In this document: one piece after another, positions 1 to 10,213 of the stretch
Layout: each line of letters opens with the position of its first letter
Numbering within the stretch: position 1 is the first letter of the stretch
Origin: Malus domestica
Taxonomy: Eukaryota > Streptophyta > Magnoliopsida > Rosales > Rosaceae
NCBI RefSeq assembly: GCF_042453785.1
Contig: NC_091670.1
Coordinates: forward strand, 1,984,001 to 2,048,000
Direction of reading: 5' to 3'
DNA: 64,000 bases
Notes under the pieces: generated by a model
What the model was told of the DNA's origin: nothing
Database searches by the model: none
Seen by the model: only the letters and a program-made list of their open reading frames with translations
Made by a program: the position numbers and the translations under genes

Positions 1-306
1 CATTTTCTCTTCATTCCACTCAAACCCACTGAGAGCTAGCAATTCAGTTAAGGCAAAATATTTTGCCTTCAAAGTCTTGATGCGTGATTCAATGTGGGGA
101 GACGCCTTTAATCCGCATCTTGGGAGTTTGGCTTCCATCATAACTTATATCTTCCCTAAATAACCATTCTTAAAACCAGTGTCAGCTCGCCAAGTCGGGT
201 CACCATGCAACTCAAGCAATGATTCAACCAATATTGTATCCTCAGTAGTTGTCCAATAGTGTTTCTGTTGTCCCCTTCCTCGTTTCACAGATGAAACAGA
301 AGCCAT
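1..306 (-). pseudogene. Harbinger SANT/Myb-like accessory protein, broken, runs off the left edge
   Basis: Reading on the minus strand from an ATG at 306-304, the frame gives a basic start, a Trp-containing first helix (HYWTTTEDTILVESLLELHG) and then the conserved stretch F-K-N-G-Y-L. This matches the Myb/SANT-like domain (Myb_DNA-bind_3) protein that partners the Harbinger transposase. An in-frame TAA at 147-145 interrupts the domain. The same frame resumes beyond it with residues typical of the domain: E-A-K-L-P-R-C-G, P-H-I-E-S-R and a final S-G-F-E-W. A Glu-to-stop change is the simplest explanation. In this family the protein helps the transposase enter the nucleus or bind DNA, so the copy is probably non-functional unless the stop is read through. 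Confidence 0.75.
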
Positions 307-473
307 TCTACATAACAATATTAGAAATCATAAGCATTTCAAATGATTTCAATTACAAATAGGATGTCTTTCTTAACTTAGAAACAAATACAACATTCCA
401 AATGTTATTACACAAACAGTATTAGACATAAGCATTCCAAATGATTATGATTACAAACACATCAAACACCAAC

Positions 474-1864
474 TCAATGAACCGCCCTATTGTTCCACAT
501 TTCTTGGGCAAGGTTATCCCTCCATGCAGTCCACTCATCTGAGGACTCAACAGTGGTAATATAGTTATTTGCATCTGAATTCCCATCTTGAAATTGCCCA
601 TCCGCATCGGCTTCTATAGGATCTACAACCATCTCCCTCCTTATAAAATTATGGAGCATACAACACACTGAAATTATGCGACGATGTGTCTTAATGTCGT
701 AATAGGATGGGCTCCTAAGGATTCCCCAACGCATTTTCAATAGCCCAAAACACCTTTCAATGACATTCCGAGCACTTGAGTGTTTCATATTAAAAAACTC
801 AGCCGGTGTTGTAGGACGATAACCATCTCTCCACTCATTCAAATGATAACGAGTTCGCCTATAAGGTGCAAGAAAACCTTTTCCGTTTGTGTAGCCACCA
901 TCAACCAAATAGTAACAACCTATTGTACAAAGAATTAAATTGTCAAACTTACAACTTTATATCACTTGCAATTCAAAAGCTAAGAATTTTAATTACTAAA
1001 AAAAGTTGTGAGTGTTACCATTAGGGACTTTCAATCCATTTCTCCTAGTCACAGCATCTCTAAGAACTCGACCATCATGTGCGGACCCTTCCCATCCAGG
1101 TAAAACATATATAAACTGCATGTCCGGAGTGCAGACTCCTAAAACATTCGTTGCTATTTCATTTTTCCTTGTTCTGTACTTTGGTTTATCACATTCTGGT
1201 ACATGCACCTTAACAGGTGTTCCATCTAGTGCACCTAAACAATTCTACAATATATAGGACACTAAATTAACAAACTAAACTATGAAATAAAAAGCTAGTA
1301 ATTACTGAGTAGTGTAGGCATGTAGATACTACATACCTTAAACCATTTCCACTTTGTGTCAGTTGAGTTCTCAGGGATAGGCTCAGGTGTTTGCCAGAAA
1401 TCCTTTTGGCATCGAATCATTGCTTTAATACACTCATGGAAATACTTACTAATTGTTCGACCAGACCTTCTAAAGTGGTGGTTGATTGTGCGATTCTTAA
1501 GATGGTGTGCAAGAATGTATAGAAAAAATGCAACCATCTCCTCTATAGACACATTTCGAGTAGCTCGTAGATGTCCTCTAGTCACAAGAACTTGACATAA
1601 TCTATGAAAGGATCGTCTATCCATTCGTAGTTCAGCAATACATGTCACATCACTCTCATAAATTAAACCATGTAAGTATTCTAATTGCTTGTAAACTCTT
1701 ATAACTGTTTGACAAGGTGAGGGACTTCTAAGGCGCTTTTGGAAACGATACCAAGAATAGAAACAAGAAGTAGCACATGCAACAAATATAGTTCGAAGAT
1801 AGACAATCAACACATTCAACGCAGCATGTACTTTCTTCTTTGTGGACAAACTTAGACGAGCCAT
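474..1864 (-). CDS. PIF/Harbinger DDE transposase (HARBI1/ALP1-like nuclease), three exons, open
   Basis: Exons on the minus strand are 1864-1337, 1244-1019 and 919-474. All junctions are GT-AG, and the coding length is 1200 nt (399 aa plus TGA) with no internal stop. The start is the ATG at 1864 (MARLSLSTKK). Exon 1 holds the helical N-terminal region. Exon 2 has G-A-L-D-G-T (first catalytic Asp) and GWEGSAHDGRVL (second Asp). Exon 3 has V-D-G-G-Y, then S-A-R-N-V-I-E-R-C-F-G-L-L-K (catalytic Glu) and the C-terminal C-C-M-L-H-N-F. Family knowledge: the enzyme cuts and pastes Harbinger DNA, usually at 3-bp TTA/TAA targets. It lies tail to head with the broken SANT ORF. A domesticated ALP1-type host gene is the alternative, but the transposon ends and partner ORF argue for a transposon copy. 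Confidence 0.88.
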
Positions 1865-2826
1865 TAGTCTACACAAAATAATGAAGAAAAAAAATGTCAT
1901 GAAGGACTTCAATTAATAAGTTAATAAACATATCTGCAAACTGAAATAAACTAACATTACATAACACAATTAGTCACAAAAATTTACATACAGAGAGCAT
2001 GAAAAAAAAAAGAGAGAAGAAAATCGATAGCATGAACAATGCCCTGAATTCAAAACAGATTTGTTCAAATATTTTCATACAGGTAGCATGTTGCCTATGA
2101 GGAGTAAGTACAAACTTTTTTTTCCCTTTACTCCTGCATTAACAAATATATGTTGTGACATTTATAAACCACTCCATGTTTACTTACTGGTTATCTTATT
2201 TCCCTTGGATTAATAGGTTATTTGCTAATACTAAGATTGAGGACTTTCTTCACACTTTTGAGCACACCCAAATCGAAATCTAAAAGAACCCAATTTAAGG
2301 AATCCATCATTTTCTCCCAATCTTTGCAAATATCATCGCATTCACCTAACCAAATCCCTAAAAGCAGACCAGTAGTTTCCCATAAACGCCAGAAACTCAA
2401 AACTATTTAAAAAAATATTTCTGCAAGAACATTACTTTGGCAAACTTTGTCTTCTACAATTGAGCAAACCAGCTAATTATTCCTCCCATTTCAAATTTAA
2501 TGGGAAAACAAAATACAACCCACTACAGAACAAGCAATGCAAATATGTGATTCAAGCACAAAACACTGAAAAACCATTCCAAAAGTACAGAATGAGATAA
2601 TGGAGCAGCTAGAAGAAGCATACCTAATGCACAAGCAAGAAATCTGAGCAAAACCCAACTCACAGTCTGAGCTGTGCTTCCTCTAGTCCTCCTCCTCCAC
2701 TCCCCTTTTCTGGAAAAAAAAAATAAAAAATGATTCTTTGATTCATCAGACGATAAGCTCAAAAGAAAACAAACAAAAACTCCTCTTTCACCCTCAATCT
2801 TTCACTCTCTCAGTCTTTCACTCTTT

Positions 2827-2830
<4 letters not shown>

Positions 2831-2863
<33 letters not shown>
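2831..2863. repeat. (CT)n microsatellite
   Basis: About 16 perfect CT dinucleotide units within the Harbinger noncoding flank. Confidence 0.95.
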
Positions 2864-2868
<5 letters not shown>

Positions 2869-3398
2869 TTTCGCACACCAAAAAATAAAATAAAAAGAAG
2901 AAAATCAGGAAAAAAAATTGAACGAATCCTGGAAAGAAAATCCATCGCGGAGAAGAAAGAAACGCACAAGAAACGAGCAGCCAAATGCTGATATTCATCG
3001 AGCACAGAGATAAAAAAGCAGAAGAAGGAATTTACCTAGCCGTATGTGTGACGAGAGCTCCGGTTGAGAGAAGACAGGCGGCTGAGAGAAGATAGAAATG
3101 AGCTGGGTGAAAGAAAAATAAGTCTAGGTTAAAAAAGGATAATCTTGAAAATAATGAAAGTAAGTGAGGGCATAAAGGGAAAAAAATTATCAAGTGGATT
3201 GCCCAAGCCACCCGGAATCCCAATACCTTCTATATCTTAGGAATCCAAATCAGCCACATTTTGGAATTGGATTCCAAAATTTGTGTGGGACCCACTAAAT
3301 TTTGATTCCCCCAGATTTGGTAAACACCGGAGTATGCCGTAATCGGAATTCAATTCCGTTTCTTGATTCCGATTACCCTTACGTAAACGCGCTATAAG

Positions 3399-3652
3399 TG
3401 ATAAATCGAGTTTGATTCCAAATGCTGCAGAACAGTCTCATTCCGATATGGAGTCTAAAATTTAGTCCAAGTCCGAGTACTCTAAAACCCAGTCCTAGTC
3501 CTAGTCTAGTTCTGATTGTATCCAATGTTTTATGTATGTTTTCTATATTCCTCTTCTACACGGATCCATCTTGTACCACCATAAATATTAATGATCAATT
3601 GGCTCGCTCAATTGTCGAGTTGAGATTATAAACTATATTCTACTATCTTTCA
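3399..3652 (+). repeat. 5' LTR of the deleted Copia element
   Basis: TG...CA repeat of 254 bp, matching 4041-4294 along its whole length with scattered substitutions. ATAAG lies immediately outside. Confidence 0.92.
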
Positions 3653-3668
3653 TGGTATCCAGAGCCAG
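3653..3668 (+). other. Primer-binding site of the deleted Copia element
   Basis: TGGTATCCAGAGCCAG begins directly after the 5' LTR. It resembles the common plant Copia site TGGTATCAGAGC, complementary to the 3' end of initiator tRNA-Met, with one extra base. Confidence 0.75.
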
Positions 3669-4040
3669 CATCTAACGAAAAATGTTCAAATTTTAAATTT
3701 TTTCTTCTTCTCTACAATTATGGTGTCTTCTTCATTTGTTGTCACTTATTCTGTCACAAACTTTCCCACGATCAAGCTTTGATCGCACAAACTACCCCCT
3801 ATGGCGTGCCCAGTTTCTTCCCTTGCTGCGCGGCCACAATTTGTTGTCTTATGTTATTGGCGAATCTCCTTGCCCTGGTGTGTTTCTTCTTGATGACAAC
3901 GGTAAAATCACTGACAACGGTTATGTCTCTTCTACATATCAAATGGCTGATCTCCTTACCAAGCGTTTATCTGTTGTCCGGTTTTCCTTCTTGCTGTCCA
4001 AAGTTCCCATACGTGGTCACACGGTCAGTTTGCGGGGGAG

Positions 4041-4294
4041 TGATAAACCAAGTATAATTCCAATTGCTGCAGAACAATCTCATTCCGATAGAAAGTCCAA
4101 AACTCAATCCAAGTCCGAGTACTCTAAAGCCCAGTCCTAGTCCTAGTCTAGTTTTGATTGTATCTTATGTTTTCTGTATGTTTTTTGTATTCCTCTTCTA
4201 CACGGATTCATCTTGTACTACTATAAATATTAATGATCATTTGGCTCGCTCAATTATTGAATTGAGATTACAAACTATATTCTACTATCTTTCA
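4041..4294 (+). repeat. 3' LTR of the deleted Copia element
   Basis: TG...CA repeat of 254 bp preceded by the purine tract GCGGGGGAG (4032-4040) and followed by the ATAAG duplication. Confidence 0.92.
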
Positions 4295-4299
4295 ATAAG

Positions 4300-5454
4300 T
4301 AGGTGGCCTTAGCACCACTGAAAAAACATAGAAACATGAATATCTTTTATCAGAATAAAGTTGGGAACTTACTAAGACATGAATTATCTTTTCTCATAAA
4401 GAAGTTGGGAACTTACTCAGAAATATTGCTTCCTGGAAATTTCCCATAGTCGGTTTTCCACTGTTTATGTGGAAAATACTTGTCCTTTCAGCTTTTCGTC
4501 TTGAACGAGTATTGGAAAGTGGACAGCTGTTGCATGTGGATTTTCTTGTTGCTTCTTTGAAGGAGATTTACATTGCATGGCAACATTATAGCGGTGTGGC
4601 TCAAATTTGTCACCACTTCGCGTTGTATTTTAATTTTATGGTATGACAATACGTAATAAATTGATTACGCGGCTATTTTGGCTTTCTCGTTTCATGTAAT
4701 TCATTATTCTTTTCAACATATAACATTTTTAGTTGACTTTTTACTAGTTTTGTTACTTGATGGCTTGTGTCATGATGTTGATTAGAAACTAAAATTAAAA
4801 ACTGAAAAAATAAATTTTGAAAGCTCAAGAAACTAATTTTTAGTTTTTATTTCTCTAAAAATTAAAAACTAAAAGTAGTTGTCAAACAAGTATTCTTTGA
4901 AAATGAAAAACCGAAAATAGATTCTTTTACTTCAGAATACCTTTTAAGTATTTTATTTGCTTCGGGAAAATTGTAAGCCTAAAGAAAATTGTCATTATGC
5001 ATTATGTTAGTGAATCGTGCTGAGAACATATCAATCATATTTAATAGCTGGAGGCATTGGGCAGATTGATCACATACATATATCAAAAGGAGAACCTGAC
5101 CTTGGAATGCTGGTGTGAAAAAACCTAGATTAGTGGGTGACATAAATATTTTCCTTTTTAGAAAGAAAAAAAAAACAAAGAATATGAATATCTATTCTGG
5201 TAAGAAAGTTGGAAACTTACTCAGTAGCTCTTTATTACAGTGGTAGAAAAATGTTAGAGCCTTGCATGTAGGCGTGAATTTAAATTTTGTCAGTGACTAA
5301 TCCAACATTTAATATGTCATTTAGTTTAGTTTGATCAATTATTCATGATGAGGTTTTTATGTCCTTACTGAACTGTGATTTCACTTATCCCTTTATATAT
5401 CTTGCAGTTATTGAATCGCAAACCCAAGGTGTTGGTACAACAATTGGAAACTAG
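4300..5454. other. Noncoding spacer with a degenerate repeat
   Basis: No gene seen. A segment around 4450-4790 (GTGGAAAATACTTGTC... CGAGTATTGGAAAGT) recurs in diverged form around 5975-6270, and a short 'TTGGGAACTTACTCAG' phrase occurs three times (4360s, 4400s, 5210s). These look like old repeat copies of unknown class. Confidence 0.5.
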
Positions 5455-5625
5455 AATTTTTTTTAGGAAAACTAATGAAAATGACATGAAAATTTTGAGT
5501 TTTAACGATAAAGACAAAACAAAGGGTAAAATGAATAGTATCATAATTGATTTTTTAGTGTAAACATATGATTTTTCGTTAAATTAAATAGTACCGGGAG
5601 CTTTTCGTTAAAATCTTTTTTATTT
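5455..5625. mobile_element. MITE-like repeat, copy 1
   Basis: About 165 bp shared with 7081-7250: both read through AATGAATAGTAC and end with CTTTTCGTTAAAA-type sequence. A dispersed non-autonomous element is the likely source; no terminal inverted repeats or target duplication were resolved. Confidence 0.6.
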
Positions 5626-5974
5626 TTAGACTGTGCATATGTAATAGCAAGGTTCTAGATAAAAGAATAAGGGAACTTTGTTGGATAACATGTGAGCGGT
5701 AAATCCTTATGTTAATTTTGGGGCTAAAATTGTGCAATTGCCAAAATGGCCTTACGTGTTGAAAAATGGGAAAGCTGGGAAGTTGCAGTGAAGTCACAAG
5801 TCTTGCATCCAATCACTTTGGTGAGCAGGGAAAAGGTGAAGAAAGATACCACGTCCCAACGGGGAATCTTCTTGGAAATTTCTCAAAGTGATCAGTGTTC
5901 CACTTTTTTTTTTCGTTTGAAGACCAATGTCCCTTCACTTTGGAACGGGTATTGGAAATCAGAGTCAAGTCTTC

Positions 5975-6270
5975 CACTTTTTTGCGTGGAAAATACTTGT
6001 CTTTTCACTTTAGAAGTCCATGTGTTAGCTTGTTTTCTTCAGCTTTTCCTCTTCAACGAGTATTGAAAAGTAAACAGCTCTTGCATGGGATTTCTTTGTT
6101 GATTCTTTCAAGAAAATTTTAATTTTGTGAAGTGATAATATATTATAGGTTGATTACACCGTTATTTTGACATTCTCGTTTCATGTAATTCATTCATTCT
6201 TTCTCACATATAACTTTTTATGTTGAGAGATTAATTTGTGTGATGGTGTTGGGTAGAAATGTTGGCTGAT
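5975..6270. repeat. Second copy of the 4450-4790 repeat
   Basis: Shares GTGGAAAATACTTGTC, the CGAGTATTG-AAAGT phrase and CTCGTTTCATGTAATTCATT with the upstream copy, in the same order and orientation. Class unknown. The sequence between this copy and 6826 has no recognisable gene. Confidence 0.55.
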
Positions 6271-6826
6271 GGAGCTGCTTGTTAGGTCCTTCCAACTTCT
6301 CTTTGGCTCGATACTAGATGCCAACGTTTAATTGCTGATGTTCTCACTTAATTAGTATTTGATTAAATGGTTTAGCTCATTCTTTTAGTAGTAAGTATTG
6401 TTTGAGAGGTGAAACTAATAAATTAATTCAGAAAAATTGGACAAAACAAACAATTCAAAGTGACACAAAGATTTATACTGATTTGGTATAAGTCTACATC
6501 CAGTACAGAGATGGTAAAGAAATTTTACGAATAACTAATGGAGATCACAAATAGAGTTTTAACTCTCAAACCCCAAATCCTAGACACACCCAATAATTCT
6601 CACTCAAAAAAAAAAAAAAAATGGGAGAGATGAAAATACATAATTTCGTCTCTTCCCAAAAGCCAAAAAATTAGCACCAATATCTTGAATGTGTAATTGC
6701 CCAAAACCTTTCTTTTTCTTTTTGCTAATAGGAACCAAAAGAAAAGCATCCAATGCCTTCTAATGCTGCTCCTTTTTTCTGCCCTTCTTTTTTAGGAACC
6801 GAAGGGCATAGGTTGCCTTTCTTTTT

Positions 6827-6974
6827 GGGGTGTGCTATCCACACACCCCAAATTACTTCTCACACACCCCTTGTTAATTTCTGTTCGTTGATCTTCTTCA
6901 ATTCATCTGATCCGACGGTCGAAAATTAAAAAGGTGTGTGAGAAGTAAAATGGGGTGTGTGGATATCACATCCC
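6827..6974. mobile_element. hAT-like MITE, 148 bp, 8-bp TSD
   Basis: Imperfect terminal inverted repeats begin GGGGTGTGCTATCC on the left and GGGATGTGATATCC on the right. Each leads into CACACACCCCA-type arms, so the element can fold into a hairpin. The 8-bp sequence TTCTTTTT flanks it on both sides (6819-6826 and 6975-6982), the TSD length of hAT elements. A close copy lies at 52748-52894. Confidence 0.85.
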
Positions 6975-7080
6975 TTCTTTTTCTCCATGGTGACGGGAAG
7001 TGGGAACCGAAAGAAAAAGCATCCAGTGCCTTATAAAACTGGCTCCTTGCCTTTAACATAGTCATCACGTGACTGAGACC

Positions 7081-7250
7081 ATTTTTTTTTAAAGAAAATT
7101 AATGAAAAAGATTTGAAAGTTTTACATTTTAACGATAAGGACAAAATAAAAGGTAAAATGAATAGTACCAAAATTGCTTTTTTAGTGTAAAAATATAGTT
7201 TTTCGTTAAAGTGAACAATACCGTAGGCTTTTCGTTAAAACTCTTCTTTT
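7081..7250. mobile_element. MITE-like repeat, copy 2
   Basis: Diverged copy of 5455-5625 in the same orientation, with the same TTTTAACGATAA-GACAAAA, AATGAATAGTACC and TTTTTCGTTAAA phrases in order. Confidence 0.6.
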
Positions 7251-10213
7251 TTTTTTATCCAAAAAAACATTGGCTTCAGTCAAAGTAAACGATCCAATCA
7301 GAAAGAGCCACAAAACCCAACAGTAAGCATTGGCTAGGAAGATTAATTGTTTGGAATTTTAACGGAGAGTATGAGATATTTAACATATTTTAACCGTTAA
7401 ATAGTTCACCATAGATCATCATAAAATTTTAGTTCTTTTACTCCTATTTAGATAAGTAATCATAATACTAACGTTTCTTCGTCAAGGAAATAATTCACCC
7501 GACACTATCACCGACTGAACCGTGTGGTCCCTACCACCTTCACTACCAGTATAAGTACCCATCTCCCTCCATTTATTTCCTATCCTACCTCTCTAAATTT
7601 CTTATATTCCTACAACTTTGTTGCAAGAATTTTCAGTGTGATTTATTTGCTTCTTTTCTTGCCATTTGTCACTTCTCTCTACTTGTGTAAGTCTCTGTTG
7701 ATCTTGTGTTTTGTTTGATAATTCTCTAAGTCCTTAATCTCTTTTGCTTAATATACATTTTCAATTACCAAACAAGATTTAAAGTTTTCATTTTCTTTTT
7801 CCTGCTCATTTTTGTTTACTCGTTCATTGAATACTTTTTTTTGTTTGCACAACTCATTTTTCAGTAATTGCATATGATTCAACAACTTAAACTAAGTTAT
7901 CGAAGATTGTAAAATCAAATCGAATTGTTAAATATGTGTTGATACTGAGCCAAATATCTGACAGCAATGAATCTATGTAGTTACGAATAAAAATTGCATC
8001 TTGTAATTACCAAGCGAAGATTTAAAGTTTCAAATTATTTTCTTAAATTTTAAAACATTACTCTGTTCTAAAATTGGGGAGCGGCGGCACTGTAGCTTTC
8101 GCTAGAGTGCAATTTCATTTGATAATTTGAATTTATTTCCGCAATTGCCATTTTTCCTTGAAAAAAAAAATCGAGATTTCATTAAGACACTGGCTCTCAT
8201 CTCCGCATCCAGGCTCCTCCTCCTTCCTCCTCCTCCGTTCGACAGCATCTCCTCCGCTCCTTCTCCTGGGTGTTTTTTTTTTCATCTCTATTTTTTCTCA
8301 GAACTCTAAGAAACTACCAACGAGAACGTCCTCTCACTGAAAAACCGCGAATCTGGTGTACATTCGAGAACGTCCTCTCCGTTTGACTTTTTATTTTTCT
8401 AATTTTTTAGGATTTTCCACTATCAGCCTTTTTCTCTCCTAATCTTAGGGGGAAAAAAAGTATTTCATTTTTTTCATTGTGTGGTTTGGAGGGTTTGATG
8501 GTTGAAATATGTTCCAGGAATCAGCTTCGGAACAAGCAATGAGCCTTCCAAGGTTAATTTTCTTTACTTTTTTTTATTATTTTTATTTTTTATCTTTTAC
8601 CTAATCTTGCATAATTTGTTTTAAGGAGAATTTATGGAGCTTTCTGAGAGGTATTAACTATTTACTATTTACTATTCAGTAAAATTTCATAATGTAACTT
8701 GTGGAAATGCAGAGAGCAATGCAAGGGTTCACAGAAAAGATTGTGGGACTGATTAGTGATATATGTTAAATTTCTGATCCCCTAACTGTTTGTTTGTTTT
8801 TCATTTTTCTATTGATAGAGAAATATAATCAAGAAGGAAACATAGTCAAGAAATTCAAAAAACTAAGAAAAAGTCGGATCGGTATGTGTGCGTATTATAT
8901 ATTGTTTTCATAATGATTTGTGTTGAACTAATAATCAAATGGTTGTTGGATTTTGATTTCGCAAGAATGCTTTGAAAAGTTTTCTTTTGGGATTTGATGA
9001 TTTCATTCCACGTGATTTTGCATTTCATCTGTAACATTCAATTGTTCATGTGTACACTGACTCTTAACTGCTTTGAATTTGGACATCCTATTGTGTCACT
9101 CAGTGGCATGATTTGTGACAAATTTATGTAAACTTTGGTGATTGGTTGCACATGTTTTTCCCCTTATATAAGTGCACTGGTGGTGATATTTTGAATGCAG
9201 GGAAAGTGGAGATGACAATTGTTATTTAGAGCAAGTGGAGATGATCTTCGGATAAGAAGAAAAACTTGCCCAGGTACTTCAACTTTCCATTCTAATAACT
9301 GGCATTTGATTTTTCTAAATGTTTTACGCATAGAGAGAGATGAATTATGTACTATGAGTATCAGATTTCGTTCCCTAGACTTTGGTTGTTTGAGGTTATG
9401 ATTGTTTAAGTTTGAACGTTGATGAATTTCGATTGTGTTTTCAGTTATATAATACTAATACACTAAATGTATAAGGTCTGATCAGTTACAAACGAAACAA
9501 GTTTTTATTCCCAATTGCTTTCTTTATCATTTTTCCTTAATGGGTTATCGATTCCTGGCTTTTGAACTGTTTTTTGGCTATGGGTGCTCTGTATTTCTGA
9601 GCTTCAAGGCATAAAAATTTCTGAAATGCAGGAAAAAGGAAACAAATTGCCTCATCAGTGCTGCCAATTGTGGCTATTTAGAGGATAGTCTTTTACGGAT
9701 AATGGGTTGCTTGAACATTTTTCTATACTCAATGTTTAATATAGCTACTTAATTAGGTGACATGTATAATATATCATTTTATCAGACTCACTATGCACAC
9801 AATTTATTAATCGAAATAGTGATGCTATAAATTTAGACTCACAAGACTAACACACATTGACAAACTCTTAAGATACAGATTAGTCCAATATGCAATTGTA
9901 AAGCTCGCATCTATTACATAACTATGTCATCAAATGTCTGAGTATTGTTTGTCTAAATAGTTTTATTGAAAAAGAATCTGGACGTTATTTGAACTGTCCA
10001 TTGTTATAAAAAGATTTGTATACATAAGTTTATAATTATCAAAAGATTGGCACTGTTCAACTACTCATTGGTCAAAAGATAGAGGTTCTATGAAAGTTTG
10101 ATTTATATACTACTTACATCCATAATTATCACAAAGAAAGCACGTAAGCCTGATTTTTTTGTTCATTCAGTTACTGTTTGCAGTACCCGATTTACAGCAA
10201 CTGTTTTTTTCCA
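7251..10213. other. Spacer and probable 5' flank of the TIR-NB-LRR gene
   Basis: No coding region recognised. The stretch 8120-8340 is pyrimidine-rich with short low-complexity ORFs. Several AG-ended pyrimidine tracts (near 8712, 9199, 9630 and 10177, the last reading TTACTGTTTGCAG) could be splice acceptors of noncoding leader exons, so the transcript of the downstream gene may begin well upstream. This is inference from splice-like signals only. Confidence 0.35.

Larger units (their letters stand above)
1..3393 (-). mobile_element. PIF/Harbinger-type DNA transposon, left end outside the window
   Basis: The element carries the two genes typical of PIF/Harbinger: a DDE transposase (474-1864) and a SANT/Myb-like DNA-binding ORF (306 leftward), both on the minus strand. 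Its right terminus lies near 3391-3393, where a block reading inward as GTTTACGTAAGGGTAATC begins. The outer 250 bp (about 3140-3390) match, in inverse orientation, the left half of a non-autonomous element at 53275-54094, which supports this being a real terminal region. The stretch 1865-3390 holds no gene I recognise; it is the element's noncoding flank and includes a CT microsatellite. The left terminus and any target-site duplication are not in view. Confidence 0.8.
3399..4294 (+). mobile_element. Internally deleted Copia LTR retrotransposon with perfect 5-bp TSD
   Basis: Two 254-bp LTRs (3399-3652 and 4041-4294) begin TG and end CA. They enclose only 388 bp. ATAAG flanks both sides (3394-3398 and 4295-4299). 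The internal part starts with a primer-binding site (TGGTATCCAGAGCC) and ends with a polypurine tract (GCGGGGGAG). Between them is the N-terminus of a Copia gag (D-R-T-N-Y-P-L-W-R, broken by a one-base insertion near 3779-3781) that runs almost directly into the C-terminal RNase H motif Q-M-A-D-L-L-T-K. Everything from mid-gag to the end of pol is missing. This is a non-autonomous deletion derivative; mobilisation would need a full relative. The two LTRs differ at many positions, so it is not very young. Confidence 0.92.

Noticed and set aside
8127..8340. Two overlapping 60-aa ORFs upstream of the TNL gene
   Set aside because: Pyrimidine-rich low-complexity sequence with no conserved motif.
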